Assembly: GCA_964649085.1 (NCBI GenBank) | Contig: CAZYPN010000018.1 | Location: 1 to 64,000, forward strand | Direction: 5' to 3' | From: JADMJV01 sp964649085 | Lineage (GTDB): Bacteria > Vulcanimicrobiota > Xenobia > Xenobiales > JADMJV01 | DNA length: 64,000 nt | Part shown: positions 57,406 through 64,000 of the stretch, in pieces | Layout: each line of letters starts with the position of its first letter | Position numbering within the stretch: the stretch's first letter is position 1 | The notes under the pieces: model-generated | Told to the model about the DNA's origin: nothing | Seen by the model: the letters and a program-made list of their open reading frames with translations, nothing else | Database searches by the model: none | Made by a program: the position numbers and the translations under genes

Positions 57406-57732
57406 CTAGGCGACCTTGTCTCCGGAGCCGCCCGATGTGCTTTCACCAGAGCTTTTGGTGGTCTCCGATTTGCTCTCTGTCGAACTGGTGTCCGACGAAG
57501 CAGCGCCGGAATCCTTGCTGGTTTCGCTGCTGCTCGACTTGGCTGTGGACTTGCCGCTGTAGTCGTTCTTGTGAAAACCGCTGCCCTTGAAGATAACACC
57601 CACCGGGGCGATAACCCGAACAAGTGCTTCTGCTTCGCAGGCCGAACAACGGGTAAGCGGGGGGTCGCTGGCTTTTTGCAGGGCTTCCGAGTACTCATTG
57701 CAACTACCGCAGCGATACACGTAGATCGGCAT
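57406..57732 (-). CDS. FmdB-family zinc ribbon protein
   Basis: 108 residues. N-terminal zinc ribbon MPIYVYRCGSCN with CSAC (four Cys), typical of FmdB regulators, followed by the conserved VIFKGSGFHKNDYS. The remaining 45 residues are Ser/Thr/Lys-rich and disordered. Role unknown; family members are named after a regulator of formamidase. First gene of the pair with the 56388 gene, divergent from rplJ. Confidence 0.93.
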   Translation of the reverse strand: MPIYVYRCGSCNEYSEALQKASDPPLTRCSACEAEALVRVIAPVGVIFKGSGFHKNDYSGKSTAKSSSSETSKDSGAASSDTSSTESKSETTKSSGESTSGGSGDKVA

Positions 57733-57800
57733 GGTCGATCGTCTCCTTGGATAGGGTGATGGCCCCTAACCTTCCCTGCTCGGTTGGGGCCTGAAACATC

Positions 57801-57829
57801 TTGACAGATTGGGCCAGGGAATTTATGAT
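57801..57829 (+). promoter_or_regulatory. Sigma-70-type promoter of rplJL
   Basis: TTGACA at 57801-57806 and TATGAT at 57824-57829 with a 17-nt spacer: near-perfect -35 and -10 boxes, placed upstream of the L10 leader. Confidence 0.88.
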
Positions 57830-57869
57830 TCGCCAGCCATCTTTCCCGGTGGCACGAGTCGCGGACTTC

Positions 57870-57935
57870 CGCCGCTCGCCGTAGACAGCAGGAGCTCAGC
57901 TTAATTCGCCTTCGGGCGGGCCTGCCGAGGTAGAG
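57870..57935 (+). promoter_or_regulatory. L10 (rplJ) leader RNA
   Basis: The transcript upstream of rplJ carries the L10-leader signature CCGTAGACAGCAGGAGCT, then TTAAT, a hairpin TTCGCC-TTCG-GGCGGG and CTGCCGAGGTA. In many bacteria this leader binds the L10-L12 complex and represses its own operon. The leader runs on to about 58000, where GAGGAG precedes the ATG. Confidence 0.88.
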
Positions 57936-58010
57936 TGGGGCAGCAACGCCAGTTGCGCCCGTTCTTCTCTTTGTTGCCTGCGGCACTCCCCCTGAAGAGG
58001 AGAACAATCT

Positions 58011-58577
58011 ATGCTGACTCACGAGCAAGCAATGCAGCGCAAGCAAGAGTCTCTCGAGACTCTGCGGGCTTGCTTGGAGCGATCCAGTATCGCGATTCTC
58101 ACCGACTATCGCGGCGCCACGAAAGGCCTCACGGTGAAACAAATCACCGAGTTGCGAGGCAAGTTGCGGGCCAACAATGGTGAGTATCGCGTTGTTAAGA
58201 ATACGCTGACCGCCAAGACCGCCAAGGAGCTGGGAATCAACGGACTTGATTCCTTCCTCGAAGGTCCTACGGCCATCGCTTTCGGCTATAGCGATCCGGC
58301 CGCGGTCGCCAAGGCCGTTCTGGATTTCGCAAAAGAGAACAAACCCAATCTGTTGCCCGCCGTGAAGGCTGCCGTGCTCGAGGGCCAGGTCCTCAAGCCC
58401 GAGGAGCTGCAGGCGATCGCCGATCTGCCTCCTCGCGAGGTGGTTCTGGGCCAACTGATGGGGCTCATGCTCGCTCCACACCGTCATATCCTGGGCGTGA
58501 TGAACGCTCCGGGCCGCCAAGTCGCCACCGTCATCGACGCCTGGCGCAAAAAGCAAGAAGAGGGTGCTGCCAGCTAG
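58011..58577 (+). CDS. rplJ: Ribosomal protein uL10
   Basis: 188 residues, ATG after GAGGAG. Contains the L10 region KGLTVKQITELRGKLRANNGEY, VVKNTLTAKTAKELG, ending with a helical tail that binds L7/L12. It forms the base of the ribosomal stalk. Led by the L10 leader; rplL follows after 96 nt. Confidence 0.97.
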   Translation: MLTHEQAMQRKQESLETLRACLERSSIAILTDYRGATKGLTVKQITELRGKLRANNGEYRVVKNTLTAKTAKELGINGLDSFLEGPTAIAFGYSDPAAVAKAVLDFAKENKPNLLPAVKAAVLEGQVLKPEELQAIADLPPREVVLGQLMGLMLAPHRHILGVMNAPGRQVATVIDAWRKKQEEGAAS

Positions 58578-58644
58578 ACCAATTCTGAGAATTGGTACAG
58601 TCGGCTTCATCCGACGCTGTCTACCTGGGGTTAAGCCCCCAGGT
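58578..58644 (+). promoter_or_regulatory. Two hairpins between rplJ and rplL
   Basis: Perfect 8-bp palindromic stem (ACCAATTC 58578-58585 with GAATTGGT 58589-58596) and a second 8-bp stem (ACCTGGGG 58623-58630 with CCCCAGGT 58637-58644). Neither has a T run. They may be processing or attenuation sites that help L12 exceed L10. Confidence 0.5.
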
Positions 58645-58673
58645 CCCCCAGATTCATCACGTAGGAGAACATC

Positions 58674-59060
58674 ATGGCTAAACTGGAAAAAGATCAACTG
58701 ATCGACGCGATCTGCAACCTCTCGCTTTTGGAAGCCGCTGACATCGTCAAGGCCCTGGAAGACAAGCTGGGCGTTTCTGCCGCCGCTCCCGTGGCCGTCG
58801 CCGCTGTGGCTGCTCCCACCGGAGCCGCCCCCGCCGCTGCTGAGGAGAAAACCGAGTTCACCGTTGAGCTCACCAACGCCGGTGCCAACAAGATCCAGGT
58901 GATCAAAGTGGTGCGTGCCGTTACCAACCTCGGCCTCAAGGAAGCCAAGGACCTCGTAGAAGGCGCTCCGGCTGCCGTCAAGGAGAACGTCTCCAAAGAC
59001 GAAGCGGAGAAGATCAAGAAAGAGCTCGAAGAGCAGGGCGCAACCGTTACCCTCAAGTAA
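58674..59060 (+). CDS. rplL: Ribosomal protein bL12 (L7/L12)
   Basis: 128 residues, ATG after TAGGAG. N-terminal dimerisation helices, Ala/Pro-rich hinge (AAPTGAAPAAAEEK), and C-terminal globular domain (KIQVIKVVRAVTNLGLKEAK, LVEGAP). Stalk protein that recruits translation factors. It is followed by a terminator; rpoB, which usually follows in bacteria, is absent. Confidence 0.97.
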   Translation: MAKLEKDQLIDAICNLSLLEAADIVKALEDKLGVSAAAPVAVAAVAAPTGAAPAAAEEKTEFTVELTNAGANKIQVIKVVRAVTNLGLKEAKDLVEGAPAAVKENVSKDEAEKIKKELEEQGATVTLK

Positions 59061-59079
59061 CCGGTCCCGGCTTCAGGCT

Positions 59080-59109
59080 AAAAAGCCCCTCCAGCGCGAG
59101 GGGCTTTTT
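59080..59109. terminator. Bidirectional terminator after rplL
   Basis: Stem AAAAAGCCCCT (59080-59090) with AGGGGCTTTTT (59099-59109), 8-nt loop. T run on the plus strand, A run (U on the minus strand) on the other. It ends rplL and, on the minus strand, the GspF gene at 59112. Confidence 0.93.
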
Positions 59110-59111
59110 CA

Positions 59112-60128
59112 TTACAGCGATTGCAGTTGTTGATACACGGGCAGGAAGCAGGCGATCACCAGTGTGCCCACCACAAAGCCCATGAAGAGGTGAAGCGCCG
59201 GCTCCAGCAGGCGCAAGAAGTCCTCGCTGGCGGCTTCCAGGCGATTCTCGCCCATTTCGGCATAGTGAGCGAAGCCTTGTTCAATATGTCCCAGTTCCTC
59301 GTTGCACCGCACCAGCGCCACCAGCAACTTGGGAAAACGCTGATGGGCCAAAGCCTGGTTGAGTTCCTCCCCCCTGAGAATATCGTCGAGCACTCCGCGC
59401 ACCCGGTCGTCCAGATCGGGCCAGCCGCTGCCTCCTTCGATAAAGGTTCGCAGTGACCGCGAGAGTTCGAGTCCGTGCTGCAGCATCAGGGAAAGGTCGC
59501 GACAGAGCTGAACCAGGAAAAAATCTGCCAGCAGGGGCCCGAGCTTGGGCACCCGGGGAAGTCGCCGCAGCAGTGCCTCTTGAGCACCAGGGAAACGGCG
59601 AAGCGCCAGCAGGCCAGCCAGGGTAGCGATGACTCCAAGCGCCATGGTTGCCCCCAGGGGTTTGATGGAAGCCAGCACCAGGCGCGTCAGCCAGGGCAAT
59701 TGGGCGCCCTCGCCAAAGACCGAGAGCAGCCGGGGCAACTGAAAAAAGAGCAGGAAGCTGACCATCAGGGCGCTTACGCCCAGGACGAAGAGCGGATAGG
59801 TCAGCGAGCCCAAAAAGCGCTGGCGGGTTCGCAGTTGCTGGCTCAAGCTATCGGAGAGGCTCGGTAAAACCAGCAGCAACTGACCGGTGGACTCACCCAC
59901 TCGAATGACCCGTCGATAGGTCGGGGGAAAGGCCCATGGCAGGCGCTCCATGGCGCTGCTGAGGGGGTGGCCCCCTTCGATTTGGCGCAGGAGTTGCTGC
60001 GTCACGGGTTGCATCCCGCCCTCCATCTGGGTCAGGGTTTCCAGCGCCCTGGGCAGGCTGACTCCGGCATTCAGCATGACGCTGAGTTGCAAAGTGAACA
60101 GTTGGAGGTCCGCCAGCGAATATCCCAT
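59112..60128 (-). CDS. GspF/PilC-family platform protein
   Basis: 338 residues with two T2SSF domains: LSVMLNAGVSLPRALETLTQ and YRRVIRVGESTGQLLLVL in the first; LSLMLQHGLELSRSLRTFIE and LVALVRCNEELGHIEQGF in the second. Three membrane segments (about 115-135, 160-178, 312-330). Second GspF-type gene in the window. It is divergent from the pilin-like operon at 60146, 17 nt away, so the two sides may share a control region. Confidence 0.88.
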   Translation of the reverse strand: MGYSLADLQLFTLQLSVMLNAGVSLPRALETLTQMEGGMQPVTQQLLRQIEGGHPLSSAMERLPWAFPPTYRRVIRVGESTGQLLLVLPSLSDSLSQQLRTRQRFLGSLTYPLFVLGVSALMVSFLLFFQLPRLLSVFGEGAQLPWLTRLVLASIKPLGATMALGVIATLAGLLALRRFPGAQEALLRRLPRVPKLGPLLADFFLVQLCRDLSLMLQHGLELSRSLRTFIEGGSGWPDLDDRVRGVLDDILRGEELNQALAHQRFPKLLVALVRCNEELGHIEQGFAHYAEMGENRLEAASEDFLRLLEPALHLFMGFVVGTLVIACFLPVYQQLQSL

Positions 60129-60145
60129 GCTATACTACCGAGGTC

Positions 60146-61768
60146 ATGAAATCTGCATCGGATCGTCGAGGGGTCGCGATCATAACCGCGTTGTTCGTGG
60201 TGATGCTGGTCACGACACTGGTCACCCTCACCCTTTCTGAGGCTCGCCGCAGCCTTGAGATCACCCGTTTCGCGGCGGCGCGCACAGAAGCCTACTTCCG
60301 AGCCCGCTCGGCGGTCGAGCGGGGCCTGAAGTCGCTCAATGAACAGCCCCTCTGGGAGTCCACTCATGAGGGTCCCGAGGCTGCCGAGGAAACGTTCGAT
60401 GGCACCTGCCGCACCTGGGTCGAGACCGTCAACAGCGAGCGTCTCTACCTCTTGTCCGAGGCCCGGGTGGGCGAAGTCAGGGTGCAGAGTTGCCAGGTGA
60501 TTTTGCGCAAGCGGCCGGTAGATGCTTTGACGCTGGCTTTGTGGAAGCCGGACGGACCCGATACCGTGCTTTTCAAGAAGGCCAGTGAGGACGACTGGAA
60601 CCACACCGGGCCGCCCCCGCGGACATTCTGGGATAGGGATGGTAGTGGCAACTGGACCGTTCCCCAGACCGTCACCTACGGCGATGGAAAACCCAAGTTC
60701 GTCAATGATCTCGAGATGGTGACGGGGGACTCTCACGGCAACCTTTATGCGGTGTGGACGCGTGACGGCGAGGCCGACATGGTCTTCAAGTTCGACAGCG
60801 ACAACCAGAGTTGGACCCTGCTTCCCGGTGTGCCCCGAATGGTCTTCAGCGCGGGTCAGTTCCAGTCCACTGGCGAGCTGGTGGGCAGTCTGGACCATCT
60901 GGCCAGCAATGGCGATAAGTTGCTCTATGCTCTCAATGAGCAGGACGGCGTGGACGCCATCTCGGTGCTCAATCTGGACGATACCAACACGGGCTGGAAG
61001 ACGCTGCCCGCCATGCCCAAAAGGATTTGGAACAAGAATCAGGGTCGTTGGGATGAGTATCCCGACAGCTTTGCCAAGTCGACCAAGCGGGTCTCTGCCG
61101 ACGCCGACGGCAACGTCTACGCCCGCTTCTCGGTGGACGACAAGCCCGACACCATCTATCGCTTTGTCGCTCGGGCCGACGATCCGTCTCAGGGCGAGTG
61201 GCAGTGCCTTCCCCCCATCCCCGATGGCTATTGGGATTTACAGGCCGATGGAAACCATCAGTTCCAGTTCGATGGCGGGTTTGTCGGCAAGTCCAAGCAG
61301 TTGACCGTATCTCCCGAGGGCCAGGTGGTCGTTCGCCAGTCCCGCAGCGGAGTGGATACTCATTATGTGTTTGTGGCTGAAGGCGAGCCGACAGGGAACA
61401 GCTTCGAGCGCCCGGGACACTGGCAACCCATCCGCCCGGCACCGCGGGTCTATTTTGATAGCAATGGGGATCGTCACGAAGAAGCTGGAGTCTCGGGCGA
61501 TTTCAAGAACAGCGCCGTAGACCAGGCCGGAGGGTTGCTAACCCAGTGGGCCCGAGGCGGGCTCGACACTTTGTTTCGCTACGACTTCGCCGAAAAAGAG
61601 TGGAAGGACCTGCCGCCTGTCCCTAAAGTTCGCTACGACGTTAATGCCAATCACGATCTGGTGTCGCAAGAGTATCCCGGAGAATTCATCGGCGCCGTTG
61701 AAGGGTTGGGCGGCGCCGGAATCGCCGACCTGACTCGCTGGGAGTATCAACGAGGTGGTAGCTATTAA
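60146..61768 (+). CDS. Pilin-like protein fused to a repeat beta-propeller
   Basis: 540 residues. N-terminus MKSASDRRGVAIITALFVVM has a PilX/GspK-type leader and helix. From about residue 135 the chain has five or so repeats of about 80 residues, each ending in W-x-x-L-P-x-x-P followed by an aromatic near +4 (WTLLPGVPRMVF, WKTLPAMPKRIW, WQCLPPIPDGYW, WKDLPPVPKVRY), interleaved with strands such as GNLYAVWTRDGEADMVFKFD. This is a beta-propeller pattern. Together with the 22600 gene, a second pilin-type/propeller fusion. Overlaps the next pseudopilin by 14 nt. Confidence 0.83.
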   Translation: MKSASDRRGVAIITALFVVMLVTTLVTLTLSEARRSLEITRFAAARTEAYFRARSAVERGLKSLNEQPLWESTHEGPEAAEETFDGTCRTWVETVNSERLYLLSEARVGEVRVQSCQVILRKRPVDALTLALWKPDGPDTVLFKKASEDDWNHTGPPPRTFWDRDGSGNWTVPQTVTYGDGKPKFVNDLEMVTGDSHGNLYAVWTRDGEADMVFKFDSDNQSWTLLPGVPRMVFSAGQFQSTGELVGSLDHLASNGDKLLYALNEQDGVDAISVLNLDDTNTGWKTLPAMPKRIWNKNQGRWDEYPDSFAKSTKRVSADADGNVYARFSVDDKPDTIYRFVARADDPSQGEWQCLPPIPDGYWDLQADGNHQFQFDGGFVGKSKQLTVSPEGQVVVRQSRSGVDTHYVFVAEGEPTGNSFERPGHWQPIRPAPRVYFDSNGDRHEEAGVSGDFKNSAVDQAGGLLTQWARGGLDTLFRYDFAEKEWKDLPPVPKVRYDVNANHDLVSQEYPGEFIGAVEGLGGAGIADLTRWEYQRGGSY

Positions 61769-62147
61769 GGCACGCACCCGAGGCTTTACGCTGGCGGAAA
61801 TGATGGTCTTTCTGTTGCTGGCGACGGTGGCCCTGTTCGCGCTGGTGGCGGCCCATTTCTATTCGCTAAAGGCCAGCCAGGGGAGCCGTCGGCGTCAGTT
61901 GGCCGCCAATCTGGCCTATTCCTACCTCCAGCGCGCCGAGAGTCATCTGCGCCAGGAGTTCTCCCTGAGCCAGAATGTAACTTTGGCCAGCCTTCCCGAA
62001 GCCAGTGGGTTCCGGCTTCAGTTGCGCGATCAGTACGAGCCAGACGGACTGGAGAACCTCAAACTTCTGGATTGTGCCATTTACTGGGACGAGGCAGGGC
62101 AGGTTCGCCAGTTTTCTGCTCATCTCGAGGTCTATCGTGGGCGCTGA
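61755..62147 (+). CDS. Pseudopilin (GspH/I-like)
   Basis: 130 residues, GTG start in the 3' end of the propeller gene. Leader MVAIKARTRG, site G-FTLAEMM, helix VFLLLATVALFALVAAHFY. Short globular part. Second gene of a coupled three-gene cluster; overlaps the next gene by 11 nt. Confidence 0.83.
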   Translation: MVAIKARTRGFTLAEMMVFLLLATVALFALVAAHFYSLKASQGSRRRQLAANLAYSYLQRAESHLRQEFSLSQNVTLASLPEASGFRLQLRDQYEPDGLENLKLLDCAIYWDEAGQVRQFSAHLEVYRGR

Positions 62148-62667
62148 AGGCTGGCGAAGGCGCCGGGGCATCACCCTGATCGAACTGGTGGTGGTGGCCC
62201 TGATTTTCTCTGGGCTGCTCACGGCCTTCGTCATGATTCAGATGTCGGTGCGCAAGCAACAAAAGCTCCACACTCGTCAGTCCGAGTCGGAGCAGAACCT
62301 GGCCCTCACCATGGAAGCTACCCGCAAAGAGCTGCGCGGAGCCCGCCTGGTGCGCTGGGATGCAGACGAACTCTTCTATCGAGTGCCTGTGCTCGGAGCC
62401 GACTCCAGATTGCTGCTCGGCAGCGATGGCCTGCCCCAGTATCAGCCCTCTCCTGGCGAGTATCGCCTGGCGCTCGACGCGGATGGCTGGTTGCGTCGCA
62501 GTGGGGCAGGGGAGCCCCGACGCCTCGGCCGGCTGGGCAACGGCTCTTTCGAAGTCTCGGCACCTGAGGTGGCCAATCCTGACTTGCTGCGGCTGCGTTT
62601 TCGCTGTCTGCTTCTCGACTACGCCAGCACAGCAGAAATGCTGCTCTATTTTGACAATCAGCTCTGA
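62137..62667 (+). CDS. Pseudopilin (GspJ/PilW-like)
   Basis: 176 residues from the GTG at 62137, overlapping the upstream stop; the longer frame starts inside the previous gene. Leader MGAEGWRRRRG, site G-ITLIELVVV, helix ALIFSGLLTAFVM. A J-type pattern, with ATRKELRGARLV after the helix. Last gene of the three-gene cluster, convergent with the methyltransferase. Confidence 0.83.
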   Translation: MGAEGWRRRRGITLIELVVVALIFSGLLTAFVMIQMSVRKQQKLHTRQSESEQNLALTMEATRKELRGARLVRWDADELFYRVPVLGADSRLLLGSDGLPQYQPSPGEYRLALDADGWLRRSGAGEPRRLGRLGNGSFEVSAPEVANPDLLRLRFRCLLLDYASTAEMLLYFDNQL

Positions 62668-62696
62668 AGGAGCGGCTTGGCCGCGCTTCTGGCTGG

Positions 62697-63908
62697 CTAG
62701 GGTCGGCGCAACACCACGATGCGATTGGTGTTGGTGCCTTTGCTGCCGTTGCTCACACCCCAGCAGTTGGCGGTCTTGGTGAACTTTTGCTGGTTGACCA
62801 GCACACACAGAGGCTCAAATCCCGCAGTTCGGGCCGAGGGGATCACCAGGCGCTCCAGTTCCAGGCTCCCTTTGCGTACTTCCCCCACTTCGAAGGCCAC
62901 CACGCCATCGGGATGCATGATGCGGAAGCAGTTGCATAGAACGTTGGTAATGTGTTGCTGCCACTCGCTCTCGCGGCGCGTGACCGTGGGTGTAATCTGG
63001 TTGGCGTTGAGGCCCAGAAACCAGCATCGCAACCAGTTGTCCAGGGCGTAATCCACGACGTCCAGGAAGGGTGGCGAGGTGACGACCAGCGAGACGCGCT
63101 GGGAGGGGATCGCCAGAGGCTGCTCGCTAGACGCAGTGAAGAGCCGGGCCTGGCTGCCGGCCTGCGATAGGCTCTGGCGTTGCTCCTGATTGAGGTCGAG
63201 CAGCAAAGAGCGACTCTTGCGCAAAATGAGTTGCGCCACGTCTCGAGGGGGTGGGGTTTGCTTGCGTTTGGCATTGATGCGGCGCTGCGACTCCACGCTG
63301 ACAGCCTGATTGGGGGGCAGGGTGTAGACCGAAAAAAAGCCGGGAGAATGGCCCGCCAGGCGGGTGATGGCCACCATTTGAATCCAGCGATCCACGGCAT
63401 CGGGCTGTTCCAGATTCAGCAAGTAGCTGCGCAGCGCGCAAAGATGCTGAAGTGTGGTGGGATGATAGAATACCAGCAGCTCTTCAGGCAGCTCCAGTTG
63501 CTGTTCCCAGGCGATCGAGCCGAGGCGGCTCTCGACCTCTTCGAGCCGGGGCGGAGTCAGGCGCGGGCCCAGCAGGGCCGCCGAGAGCGGGTTGATGTCG
63601 CAACCCAGGGGAATTCGTCCCAGGAAGGCCGCCTCCAGCAACGTCGTTCCCCGGCCCATGTAGGGGTCGAAAACCCAGTCGCCGGGACGCGTGAATCGCT
63701 CTACGAAGAAGCGCGGCAGTTGAGGCTTGAAGCAGGCGCGATAGGATACCTCGTGCAGGCTGTGGGCGGCCCGCTGCCTGGAAGTCCAGAACTCGTTGAC
63801 GACCCGCGGCACTCCCAGCACATCGTCGAGCTCGCTGCGGCGGCCGAACTGTTGGAAGTCCAGGAACTCCCGAACCTGGGAAGCAAAACGATGGCTAGAC
63901 ACTTGCAT
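62697..63908 (-). CDS. DNA methyltransferase (N4-cytosine type)
   Basis: 403 residues. Motif I FDPYMGRGTTLLEAAFLG (near residue 82) precedes the catalytic motif TSPPFLD (near residue 285), the SPPF/Y form common in N4-cytosine enzymes. Between them lies a long helical insert. The C-terminus has VAFEVGEVRKGSLELERLV. Like the 27792 gene, it has no endonuclease beside it. ATG at 63908; the region upstream (63909-64000) is AT-rich. Confidence 0.88.
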   Translation of the reverse strand: MQVSSHRFASQVREFLDFQQFGRRSELDDVLGVPRVVNEFWTSRQRAAHSLHEVSYRACFKPQLPRFFVERFTRPGDWVFDPYMGRGTTLLEAAFLGRIPLGCDINPLSAALLGPRLTPPRLEEVESRLGSIAWEQQLELPEELLVFYHPTTLQHLCALRSYLLNLEQPDAVDRWIQMVAITRLAGHSPGFFSVYTLPPNQAVSVESQRRINAKRKQTPPPRDVAQLILRKSRSLLLDLNQEQRQSLSQAGSQARLFTASSEQPLAIPSQRVSLVVTSPPFLDVVDYALDNWLRCWFLGLNANQITPTVTRRESEWQQHITNVLCNCFRIMHPDGVVAFEVGEVRKGSLELERLVIPSARTAGFEPLCVLVNQQKFTKTANCWGVSNGSKGTNTNRIVVLRRP

Positions 63909-63942
63909 TGAATTTTATTCAAATATCTACTCGGCTACCCTC

Positions 63943-63972
63943 TTGATAAAAACAAATGTTCTGAGGCACAAT
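63943..63972 (+). promoter_or_regulatory. Possible sigma-70-type promoter for the next gene
   Basis: TTGATA (63943-63948) and CACAAT (63967-63972) with an 18-nt spacer, on AT-rich DNA, pointing to a gene beyond the right edge. The -10 box is weak. Confidence 0.3.
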
Positions 63973-64000
63973 GCAGGGGTGCTGGAACCGTTCAGTCTGA

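Noticed and set aside
11179..62667. A complete type II secretion system
   Set aside because: Only pseudopilin-like and GspF-type genes are visible; no secretin, ATPase or major pseudopilin gene is in the window.

Overview
The window is about 64 kb of gene-dense, GC-rich bacterial chromosome with many 1-60 nt overlaps and many GTG or TTG starts. Lipoprotein and Tat-type signals, a diheme cytochrome c, a squalene/phytoene synthase, rplJ-rplL with an L10 leader, ftsH, tilS and a large stock of type II secretion/type IV pilus-like (T2SS/T4P) parts point to a free-living, envelope-rich, Gram-negative-type bacterium outside the best studied phyla. Vulcanimicrobiota/Eremiobacterota-like lineages would fit, but no 16S or other phylogenetic marker was tested, so this placement is a weak guess. 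No IS element, prophage, CRISPR array or tRNA was recognised.

Layout. 0-11 kb: end of a (Gly-Asn-Ala)n repeat protein, a large secreted protein, an Amidase_3 hydrolase, a double PilZ protein, an unusual RHH-ATPase-receiver protein with a small coupled partner, endonuclease VIII with a Tat-exported dipeptide epimerase-like protein, and a receiver-BTAD regulator. 11-24.5 kb: three sets of pseudopilin-like genes, a GspF-type platform protein coupled to a GAF-containing histidine kinase, a lower-GC DUF4034-like gene, a diheme cytochrome c, and a pseudopilin fused to a TolB-like beta-propeller. 24.5-33 kb: moaA-tetR-SDR-small acidic gene in a tightly overlapping operon, then a solitary DNA methyltransferase, a NifU-like protein without cysteines, an HTTM membrane protein and an RCK-type ion channel with a non-canonical pore, followed by a structured intergenic region with twin G8-loop hairpins. 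33-42 kb: squalene/phytoene synthase, DUF3060 lipoprotein, leaderless non-specific nuclease, then the minus-strand run ftcD-hutI-psuG-nif3-like-ahcY, and a VOC protein with a 33-residue lysine-rich protein.

42-57 kb: two large disordered proteins without signal peptides (one with a lytic transglycosylase domain), a MocR-type regulator, HPt protein-thrB-tilS in a coupled operon, a degenerate HPRT paralogue directly before ftsH, an intact hpt, a coiled-coil zinc-ribbon protein, a PP2C phosphatase, and a CHASE2-adenylate cyclase coupled to a FecR/TPR-like secreted protein. 57-64 kb: FmdB zinc ribbon with a downstream unknown gene, a strong sigma-70 type promoter and L10 leader driving rplJ-rplL (not followed by rpoBC), another GspF, a second pilin-like/beta-propeller fusion with two pseudopilins, and a second solitary DNA methyltransferase.

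How it fits together. Signalling genes (PilZ, hybrid kinase-like, HPt, REC-BTAD, GAF kinase, cyclase, PP2C) lie among T2SS/T4P-like assembly genes, which suggests regulated surface or secretion behaviour. The most unusual features are the pseudopilin-propeller fusions, the catalytically doubtful HPRT kept next to ftsH, the RHH-ATPase-receiver protein without an H-box, and the pair of hairpins with identical G8 loops.
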